Of a stretch of 64,000 nucleotides of DNA, positions 52,750 to 62,000 are shown one piece after another (position 1 is the stretch's first letter; each line of letters begins with the position of its first letter). The stretch spans positions 248,001-312,000 of the forward strand of contig CANXME010000886.1 of NCBI GenBank assembly GCA_948144175.1. The letters are read 5' to 3'. This stretch comes from Closterium sp. NIES-65 (lineage: Eukaryota > Streptophyta > Zygnematophyceae > Desmidiales > Closteriaceae). The position numbers were made by a program, and so were the translations under genes. The notes under the pieces are model-generated. The model saw only the letters and a list, made by a program, of their open reading frames with translations. It did no database searches and was not told where the DNA came from.

Positions 52750-53560
52750 CGGTGCTCTTACCGGACAGGGCGGCTCGGGCGGCTCGGCGGCTCGGCGGCT
52801 CGGCAACTCCGCGGCTCGGGCGGCTCGGCAGTACGGCGGCTCGGTAGCAACTACGGCTCGGCGACTCGGCGGCTCGGGCGGCTCGGCGGTACAGCGGCTC
52901 GGCAGCAACTGCAGCTCGGCGGCTCGGCGACCCGGCGGCTCGGGCGGCTCAGGTGGCGCGGCGGCTCGGGCGGCTCGGGTGGATCGGGCGGCTCGGCAGC
53001 AGCTCGGCGGTGCCGGCGGCTCGGTGGTGACAGCGGGGCCGTGTGGGGACGGCGGCGGGGCCGGGTGGAGCGGCGGCGGGGCCGGGTGGAGCAGCGTCGG
53101 GGCCGGGTAAAGCGGCGTCAGGGCCGGGTGGAGCAGCGTCGGGGCCAGTAGAGGCAGCGCCGGGGCCGGGAAGGGCAGCTCCGGGGCCGCAGGGGTAGGC
53201 GACGGGGCCAACAGAGGCGGCGCTGAGGCAGGGAAGGGCGGCGTCGGGGCCGCAGGGGTAGGCGACGGGGCCGCTAGGGCGGCTAGGAGGGGGGGGGGGT
53301 CGCGAGGGCGGCTTGAAGAGGCCGCGAGGGCGGCTAGAAAGGACCGCGAGGGCGGCGTGAAAGGGCCGCGAGGGCGGCGCGACGCAATGGAGCCGCGAGG
53401 GCGGCGGATCGGGGCCGCGAGGGCGGCGCGACGTGAAGGGGCCGCGAGGGCGACGCGACGGGGCCGCAAGCGCAACGCGACAGGGTCGAAAGGGCGGCTC
53501 GACGGGGCCGTGAGAGGGGAGCGCGACTCGGGCAGTGTAGAGCGCGCTCCGGGCAGGAAA
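52750..53560 (-). repeat. GC-rich tandem repeats in the leader
   Basis: Units of CGGCTCGGGCGGCTCGG (52765-53025), then GGGGCCGGGTGGAGCGGC-type units (53035-53280), then GGGCCGCGAGGGCGGC units (53290-53480). Confidence 0.9.
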
Positions 53561-53569
53561 AAAAAAGGT

Positions 53570-53615
53570 GGTGGACCCTAGGAACAGTTCCCACAGGGGA
53601 ACCTGCTCGATACCA
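53570..53615 (-). promoter_or_regulatory. Primer site and post-primer hairpin
   Basis: TGGTATCGAGC, then hairpin GTTCCC-ACAG-GGGAAC (plus-strand reading, 53587-53602), then CTAGGGTCCAC, a one-base variant of the GGGCCCAC box. Confidence 0.8.
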
Positions 53616-53741
53616 TGAGAAACTGAACGAGAATGAAAATGACTAAGGGAAAGTTGGGTACAAGTACAAACCCTAGAAAGCTGTACCCCATATGTGCTAC
53701 CCCACTATAGCCTACAGTAGCTATGTCATATAAATCTGACA
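53616..53741 (-). repeat. 5' LTR (126 bp)
   Basis: TGAGAAACTGAACG...AATCTGACA, adjoining the primer site. Confidence 0.95.
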
Positions 53742-55149
53742 CGGGCCACTACAAGAAACTCTCGAACTACGCACCCCAGGACTACTCCCACTAGTGCCAC
53801 CCCGACAACCCCATCTGGCGTACCACTCATGAAGCTGCTTGGGCGTGAGGGACACACGCGGACGGCCCTGGAGCTGCATCTGGCCACGCCAGGAGCAGCA
53901 CTAGAAGCAGTAGCAGCAGGAGCAGCAGTAGCAGTAGCAGCAGCAGTAACAGCAGTAGCAGCATGGGCAGGGCAGTGCTCAGCAGTGGTGGGAAGGGCAG
54001 GCGCATGAAGGAGGCGACTGCGGGGCCGCTACAGCGGCAGGGCGGGGCCGCGACCGCGGCAAGGAGCTGTTGTTGCAGGGCGGGACCGGGCCGCAACGGC
54101 AGCTGCTGCAGAGGCGGCTGCTCCAAGGGCCAGGGGCGGCTGGTACAGTGGCGGCTTCTCTAGGGGCGGCTGCTCAAGGGGCCAGGGGCGGCTCCTGCAA
54201 TGGCGGCTCCTCCAGTGGCCAGGGGCGGCTGCTGCAGGGGCGGCCGCTCCAGGGGCCAGGGGCGGCTGCAGATGCGGCTGCTCCAGGGGCCAGGGGCGGC
54301 TGCTGCAGTGGCGGTTGCTCCAGGGGCGGCTGCTCCAGGGGCCAGGCGTGGGGTAGGGCAGGGCGACGCGGCGGGAAAGGGCGACGCGGCGGGAAAGGGC
54401 GACGCCGCGGGCAGGGGCGACGCGGCGGGCAGGGCGACGCGGCGGGCAGGGGGCGACGAGGCGTCAGCAGCTGGGCGTGGCCGCGTCAGTAGCAGGGCGC
54501 GGCCGGGTTAGTAGCAGGGCGCGGCCGCGTCAGTAGAAGGGCGTGGCCGCATCAGCAGAAGGGCGCGGCCGCGTCGGCTGCAGGGCTGGCGAGGCCGCGT
54601 CACGGCAGGGCGGGGCCGCGTCCGCGTTGGCGCCAGGGCGGGGCCGCGACCGCTGCAGGGTGGGGCCGCGTCAGCGACAAGGCGAGGCCGCGACTGCGGC
54701 CTGACGGGGTCGCAACAACGACCTGACGGGGTCGCGCGCTGGCCTGACGGGCCTGCAGAGGCTGCGTGCGGGCGGCCAGGGCCTGCAGGAGCGGCGCGCG
54801 GTCGGGTAGAAGCTGCACGCGGGCGGCGAGGGCCTGCAGGGGCGGCTCGGGGGCCTGACGGGCCTGCAGAGGCGGCTCGGGGGCCTGACGGGCCTACAGG
54901 GGCGGCTCGAGGGCCTTACTAGCCTGCAGGGGCGGCGCACTGGCCTAGGGCAGCAAAAGGCAGCGCGAGGGCTGCAGGACGGCGCGCGGGCAGAACGAAG
55001 GGCGGGGCGCGCGAGGGCGCACTAGCAAAAAAAGGCGCACGAGGGCGCACGAGGGCGCATGTAAGGTAGGGCGCACGAGGGCGCTTCTAGCGAAATAGTG
55101 GGCCCGTAGTAGTAAGCGGTCCTAGGTGGCAACCTAGGCTCTGATACCA
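53742..55149 (-). other. Primer site, GC-rich leader and gag remnant of the split copia element
   Basis: Primer site TGGTATCAGAGC (55149 down), hairpin CCTAGGT-TGCC-ACCTAGG (55121-55138), GTGGGCCC on the plus strand at 55098-55105, then >1 kb of imperfect repeats of the type GGCCAGGGGCGGCTGCTGCA (53980-54950). It ends in a second LHEWYA-type motif near 53830, just before the inserted element. Confidence 0.75.
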
Positions 55150-55279
55150 TGTCAGAATCAACAAGAGTGATTGAACTAGGAAAGAGTTGGGTACAAGTAG
55201 GAAACTCTAAACTTACTGTACCCCATAAAAACTACCCCACTACAGCCTAAACAAACTGTAGCAGATATGACATTTGACA
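55150..55279 (-). repeat. 5' LTR of the split copia element
   Basis: TGTCAGAATCAACA...CATTTGACA on the plus strand, bounded by the primer site at left and TTACG at right. Confidence 0.95.
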
Positions 55280-58200
55280 TTACGTAGTAAACTTTTTTTG
55301 CTTCTGCTAGTTGCTGTGAATTTCCAATCGTGAAAAATGGGTCGGTTCTCTATCCGTGGGTGAATAGGCCTATTAGCAGTGGATTGGTTTGGGCTAGTAG
55401 GATGGCGTGGAGTTGGGCAGTAGGGCGTGTGAGTGCGTCGGCGATGTTGGATGCACCATTTTTGTACGTGACCGTGTAGTGGAAGTTGGACTCCAGATTG
55501 TCCAACCACCGGATCCGTCGTGGGTTGAGATTCGGTTGGGCGCGAAGGTACTGTAGTGATCGGTGGTCTGTCCGTACTGTCACGTCTGCTCCCGTGAGGT
55601 AAAATCGCCACACCTTGAACGCGTGCACGATCGCCAGCATCTCGCGGTCGTGTATCGGGTAGTTGCGTTCGGGCTGGTGAAGCTTGCGGGACTCGTACGC
55701 GATTGGCTGGAGGTCGTTCCCGAAGTCCTGCAGCAGTACTGCTCCCACATCGATGTCGCTAGCGTCGGTGACAAGCTCGAACGGACGGTGCGGATCTGCG
55801 ATGTGGAGCATGGGTAGCGAGCACAAAAATTCATTGAAGGCCGAGAAGGTAGCTTGCTCTTTCTCCCCCCACGTGTACTCAACCCCCTTCCTCAGCAGGT
55901 CAGTCAACGGGGCAGTCAACTTCGCCATGTCAGGGACGAACCGTCGCAAGTAGTTGACGAACCCCAGAAAACTCTGCAACTCAGTCAAGTTTTGTCGGCG
56001 CGTGCCATGCTTGAATCGTTGCAATCATCTTAGGTTTCTTTCCACTCCTGCAGCTGAAATAATGTGTCCTAAAAACTCCAGTCAGTCCTATAAAAACTCA
56101 CACTTCGAAACTTTGGCCAGTAGGCGGTTCTCACTCAGTATTTTAAAAACGAGTTTGATGTCCTGTAAGTGTTGTGTTCAGTCGGGGCAGTAAATCAGTA
56201 TGTCGTCGAGGTAGACGATGACGCACTTATCTAAAAGCGGGCGGAAGGCTTCATTCATCGTCAATTTAAATGTGGCGGGGGCATTGGTCGGTCCGAAGAG
56301 CATGACTGTGTATTCGAAGGACCCGTAGCGTGTTCGGAAAGCTGTCTTGGGGCAGTCGGATGGGTTGACGCGAATCTTGTGCTAACTCCCTCTAGGGTCA
56401 ATTTTCGAGAAGACCCGGGCTGTGCGCAGTTGGTCGATCAGTTCGCCGGCTCGCGGGATGGGGTAGCGGGATTTAATGGTAACCCTGTTCAGTGCTCTGT
56501 AATCTATGCACATGCGAAAACCCCCGTCCTTCTTTGGCGTGAACAGTATCGGTGCTGCAAAGGGTGACGAACTCGAGCAAATGAACTCCTTCTCGAGCAG
56601 ATAATCCAGCTACTTTCTCAGTTCGTCCAGTTTGGGTTGGGTCAGTCGGAACTGTCGCTGTACTGCCGGCTGTGCCCCCGGTTCTAGTTCTATCTTGTCG
56701 TCGTGCAGTCGGTGAGGTGGCAGTCCCGTCGGCAAGTCGTCTGGAAATATGTCACTGTACTGCTTCAGGAGTGCTGCCAGGTCATCCGGTACGTCGGCTA
56801 GCAGTTTCTGTAAATCCCCCATTTTGTTTGCTGCCTTGGCTTCCCGAATGTAAACCGCGTACACGTCAGCTCCTGCCGCTACGGCGCGTTTCATCGTGAA
56901 CGCGTTGACACGCACCGACGAAGACTCAAGCGAGCCCCAGCGATGTAAGGCGATGTTGTTACCGTTCACTCGCACAGTGCAGTCACTCGTCGTCCAGTCG
57001 ATTCGCGGATTGTGTCGTCGCAGCCAATCACGACCGACTAAAATGTCGGTTCGGTCGAGGGTTGTTGCGAGCATTTTCTGGCTGAACGTGAAGTTACCCC
57101 CGCATCAAATCCGAACCCGGTCTAAGCGTTCCCGTATCGCCAGCGGTGTGCCGTCAACCAGTCTTGCATCGATCTCAGGTAAGCATCTGTCCAGTTGCAG
57201 TTTCAGTTTCCGTGCGGTGGCATTGTTGATGAGGTTCTGGCTGGCTCCTCCGTCGACGAATATTTTTACCAAGTCCGTCCCGATTTTCCCACTAAGCAGT
57301 AGGGGCTGTCTAGCGTAGTACCCTCCTTATTCGGCCGGGTGTGGTCGATTCCGTGAACCGGCACAATCACTGGGTGAGGGTCGGTTGGGTCGGGCGAGCG
57401 GCATGACCTGTCAGTAGAAGGCCCGTCTGCTACTGACTCCCAGCGTTTCCCTGCTGCTTGGTCTGTTTCTGCTACTCAGCTTCCCCCTTCTCCTTAGTGT
57501 TTTCCGGGCATTCGCTCTTGCGGTGTCCCGGCCGATTGCACGCGAAGCAGCGCCCTTTGAACGGTGCGGGAGCGGCATTCGCAGCGACGGCACGTATCGT
57601 AGCGCCCTCGTTCGTCCCACAAGACCGATGTCCCCAGTTGTTGCCTCCATAGAACCCCGGTCTCGGTCGGAGGAAGAAATGGAGCTTCTCCGCCATGGCG
57701 AGAATTTCCTGGAAATCGGTGACACCACGAAGCTGGATTTCCTGAGCGATGTCGTGCTTCAGGCCGCCGATGTAGCGGTCGATGCGTTCGCTCTCGTGCA
57801 TATAGCCCACTTGCTCGCATAGCGCCAGAAACCCGCTCATGTAGTCCTGGACGGAACCGAGTTAGCGCCAAGTGCGGAGCTTCTGTCGCGCCGAGATCGA
57901 AGCCGTAATTGGCTCAAACCGAGCGCGCAGACCTGCGCACCACACGTCCCACATGCGATATTGGGGCACCTCTACGAAACACGACGGTGCCCAGGGTCCC
58001 TGTTTGTCCTTCCCGTGTTGGGTAGAGTCGCGTTGTCCACCGGCTTCGTGACGATGACACGCCACCAGTCCATGGCGGCTCCTCGCAGCAGCGACACGGC
58101 GTAGCAAATCTTCGCCGTATCCTTCGAGACGTAGTTGGCGTCGAAGAAGACGTTCAACGTGAACAACCACGCCTGAACGTTAGGACCACCTCGTTGACTC

Positions 58201-58601
58201 GGGTCAAAGCATGGCAGACGCTGCGGCTTCAGCGGCATCGGCGACGGTAGTGTTGATTCGCCGGCCGGTACGAAAATCGTGACTCGAGGCCGTCTCCTGG
58301 CCGCATTCGTCGCGTCGGGGTGTGTCGTGCCGTGGTCGTCGTCTCCGTCGTGGCGGGCGACGCCATCACTGGCCGCGCTCGCGGGTTGCCCCACGCTCCC
58401 ATGTTGCGCTGTCTGTGGTGCGGGCTGTACCGGAGTGCTAGGTGCTTGAGATTGCGCTTGATGTGCTCGTGCAACGTCATTTTGCAAGGACGTGCGTTCC
58501 GCCGTTAGTACCGCGATTTCCTCGGAATTTTCGTGTAGTTGTCGCAGCAGCTCGTCCACACGATCCTGCGTGATGGTGGTGACGTCGATATGTTCGGCCA
58601 T
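55280..58601 (-). pseudogene. gag-pol: Ty3 gag, protease, RT, RNase H (N-terminal part)
   Basis: Gag starts MAEHIDVTTITQDRVDELLR (58601) with a likely coiled coil, then the gag core (QAWLFTLNVFFDANYV) and a zinc knuckle CFACNRPGHRKSEC (~57545, C-X2-C-X4-H-X4-C). The protease has VDGGASQNL (~57250). RT has [19 protein letters not shown] and YLDDILIY (~56200), and RNase H has ELVTDASDIDVGAVL and VRTDHRSLQYL (~55570). Stops and frame changes occur near 58000, 57860, 57330, 56600, 56380, 56185 and 56030, so it is a relic. Confidence 0.88.
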
Positions 58602-58694
58602 TCCGTAGGGCGTCGGCTCGTCTTAGTTCTAGGTGCAGTCGTGGCTGCACGCGTTTACGAGAGAACGCGAGGACAGCGGCTCCTAGGGGCTAAG

Positions 58695-58818
58695 TGTGAA
58701 GTAAAGAAAACAGGAATGAATGACTAAGGAAAGATTGGGTACAAATACAACCCTAGAAAACCTGTACCCCATATGTGCTACCCCACTATAGCCTAAACTA
58801 TGTCATATAAATCTGACA
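58695..58818 (-). repeat. 3' LTR of the intact copia element (~124 bp)
   Basis: TGTGAAGTAAAG...AAATCTGACA on the plus strand. Related to the 126-bp LTRs at 46443 and 53616. Contains CAACCCTAGAAAACC. Confidence 0.85.
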
Positions 58819-59024
58819 CACCCCCATAGGCAAAGTGGGGGAGAACAAGGGGTCACAAGACCAGTCAAGCAAAGCAAAGCAAGCTCAGGGTGGATCACAA
58901 AGTCACCACACAGTCCGAGCACAAGAGTAGGGCCAGAGGCCAGTTCACATGCATGAGTACAGACATATATATAAAACTAGACAAGCAAGAGCAGGCATAT
59001 ATATATGTCACAGTACAAGTGAAG

Positions 59025-62000
59025 TCAAGAGGAGAGCAAGTGAGGCAAGACAGGCACAAGACCCAGCTGGGTGCAAAAGCGCTGATGGTCACAAGGCGCG
59101 AGTGCCTTGGTGAACACATCAGCAGTGTTGGCCTCAGAGGCCACGTACGCAAGTCGCAACTGACCACGCTGCTGCAGCTCACGAGCAAGGAAGTGGCGGA
59201 GAGCAATGTGCTTCGTTCTGTGCTCCAAGCGCTGCTCTCGACACAAGGCCAGCATGGCCTTGTTGTCTACGTACAGCACTGGAGGAGAACGAGGCGGCTC
59301 TCCAAGGTCAGTCAGCATGTAGGTGAGCCAGCGAAGCTCCTGTGCAGCCATGGCCCCGGCGTAGATCTCAGCCTCACAACTGGAGCCGAGAACCGAAGAC
59401 GAGCGAGTAGACCGCCACGAGACAGAGCCGGAACCAAGGCTGAAGGTGTAACCCTGTGACGACCGCTGCGTAGCCTGGTCGTCAGCCCAAGAAGCGTCCG
59501 CGTGGCCGGTAAGGACCACTGGACTCCGCCCTCCAAGCACTAGCCCCATGCCCGACGTACTGCACAGGTAGCGCAATACCCTCTTCGATGCAGCCATGTG
59601 CTCCGGTCTGTGTCTCCCAGGAGCAACATAGCGTGCAAGAATGCTCAGAGGGTATGCAAGGTCAGGTCGTGTGCAGGTCATCAGGTACATGAGGCAGCCA
59701 ACAAGCTCTGCATACGGACCACTCGACTCTATGGACTCATCCGAAGGCAGAGCTGAGAGTGAGTGGCGAGTAGGCAAAGGAGTGGCCTGAGGCGAGGAGT
59801 ACGTGAAGCCGAAGCGCTGAAGGACCTGCTGCACCATGTGTGACTGAGTCAAGGTAATGGTGCGGCGTGCTCTGTCCCGAGTGATCTGCAAGCCAAGGTA
59901 GCTGCGCAGTTCACCCAGGTCTGTGCACGTGTGTCTCTTCAGCAGCTCGGACTTCACGTAGGCGAGTCCAGCAGTGTCCGCTGTGGCAAAGACCAAGTCG
60001 TCAACGTACACGAGGATGTAGAACGGCGGCAGAGAAGTGTCGGTGCGAAGAAACAGCGACGGGTCAGCAGTAGAAGGAGCAAACCCAAGAGCCGCAAGCG
60101 TAGTCCTCAGTGTGTCGTGCCACTCACGCGGTGCCTGGCGGAGACCGTAGACTGGCCGTCGGAGGCTCCACTGGGTGCCAGGAGGGAAAGTCCCAGTGAA
60201 GCCAGGTGGACGGCGAAGCCAGATCTCCTCGTGCAGGCTACCCTGCAAGAACGCAGTGCTGAAGTCGAGAGAGTGAAGCTCGTAGTCGCGTTGAGCGGCT
60301 ATGTGCAGCAGCACCCGAAGAGTACTCATCTTCGGGGTGGGAGAGAAGGTCTGAAAGTAGTCAACTCCCTGCCGCTGACTGAAGCCACGAGCAACGTACC
60401 GTGCCTTGAAGACAGGTGGAGAGCCCGGCGGCCGCTTCACCCTGAAGATCCACATGCCACTGACGATGTTCACCCCAGGAGGGGGAACCGCGTCAACGTA
60501 GGTGCCTGTGGACTTCCAGGAAGCCATCTCTGCATCCATAGCTGCCTGCCACTGAGAGGAGTAGGGACCCTCTACGGCCTCCGCGTAAGAACGCGGAGTC
60601 GGGATGTCTAGTGCATCCGGGTCTCCCTCAGGGGCAAGCAGTACAGACGCAAGATGAGGTGAAGCAGCCGCTAGACACTGTAACTCCTCCTGCCTGTCCT
60701 CTAGGACGTCCGTGCCAAGAGCACACTCACCCCCGACGGACGGAGGACAGACAGACGCAGACTCAGCAACAAGACTAGCAGCGTAGTCGAGACGACAGCG
60801 AGCAGCAAAGTCGACGAGCTCAGCGACTAGAGCAGACGCAGCAGTGGACTCAAAAGAGGGGTCAGTGACGACAGTAGCAAGCAGACGCGTGACAGTAGGA
60901 CTGGCAGCACGAAGAGAGTCCGACTCAGGGTCGGCAAGCGCAGGAAGAGAGGACTCAGGAGGAGAAGGCAAAGGGGCACGCAGAGGAGCAGTGGATGGAC
61001 GTAAAGACATCCGGTGCGTGCCAGGGACAGGAGGAGGACGCTGACGCGAACTGCGACCACTAGCGCGAGCAGCACGAACAGGCGACGCGGGACGAGACGC
61101 AGGCTCACGACGCTCAGCAAGACCTCCAGTAGGACCAGTGTAAGGAGAGGGAGCAGGCAGTGGAGAGGAAGGCTCCAGCAGGGACTGCGACTGGACAGGC
61201 GGTGGACCCTCTACTGGAGGAGAAAGACCAAGAACCTGCTGCAGGAGCGGAACGAAGTACGGCCGAGGCCGCGCGGCAGCTCCAGACTCAGCAGGGACAG
61301 CACCAGCACCCTCAGCGACAGCACCAGCGCCACCCACACCTCCAGCGGCAGGACCAACAGCAGTAGGCTCAGCACCAACGCCCTCAGCAGCTCCAGCTCC
61401 AGGAGGACCCGCAGGTCCAGCAGCTCCGGGACCGGCAGCACCCGCACCCTCGACGGTCGAAGAAGCTCCAGCCCCAGCTCCAGCAGCACCTCCAGACTCA
61501 GCAGCACGCCTCCAGCGGCGAGCGAACCACTCGCGCAGCTCCTGTGGAGAGAGGGGCTCCCGGCGAGACGCAGCAGCAGGAGAAACCCCAGGCTCAGCAG
61601 CTCCAGACGCAGCACCCCCAGGCGCAGTAGCTCCCAGCTCAGCACCCCCAGGCTCAGCAGCTCCCGACCCAGCACCCCCAGACCCAGCACCTCCAGGCAC
61701 AGCACCCCCCGGCTCAGCACCCCCAGGCTCCGCACCCTCCGCAGTAGTACCCTCAGGCCCAGCACCCCCAGCAGTAGCACCCCCAGGCTCAGCACCCCCG
61801 CGCACAGCACCCCCAGAGTCAGCACCCCCAGGCTCAGCACCCGCAGCAGCACCAGAGTCACCAGTAACCTCGACCGGGTCAACGGCGTCTACCTGGGACA
61901 CACCTGAGGGGGCAGGAACCTGAGGGGGGAGGGGGTCTACCGGGGGGGGAACCGGCACAAGGAAGTCCGGGGGAGGGGGGAGGGAAGGAGTGCGGTAGGG

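Larger units (their letters stand above)
46443..53741 (-). mobile_element. Full-length Ty1/copia element inserted in the split element's 5' region
   Basis: 126-bp LTRs at 46443-46568 and 53616-53741 (two differences). Flanking pentamers GGGGC and CGGGC match at four of five positions, consistent with an aged target duplication. Primer site TGGTATCGAGCAGG, a post-primer hairpin, a GC-rich leader (52745-53580), gag, protease, integrase, linker, RT and RNase H, all on the minus strand. Confidence 0.93.
33972..55279 (-). mobile_element. Ty1/copia element inserted in the chromovirus, itself hit by three insertions
   Basis: 130-bp LTRs at 33972-34101 and 55150-55279 (four differences seen). Perfect target duplication TTACG at 33967-33971 and 55280-55284. 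The primer site TGGTATCAGAGCC is the canonical initiator-Met match. Without insertions the element is ~7 kb. Its protease-integrase boundary is split by the element at 38791-45804, and its 5' region by the element at 46443-53741. I could not find the N-terminal gag domain between leader and protease, so it may have been gag-defective. Confidence 0.93.
32599..58694 (-). mobile_element. Ty3/gypsy chromovirus, split by a 21-kb copia nest
   Basis: The two halves are 32599-33971 and 55280-58694. Joining them at the TTACG duplication restores the integrase reading frame across the copia insertion. Gene order is gag, protease, RT, RNase H, integrase, chromodomain, the Ty3 (Metaviridae) order. The 5' untranslated region (58602-58694) is cut by another copia element, so the 5' LTR is not visible. 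Confidence 0.9.
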
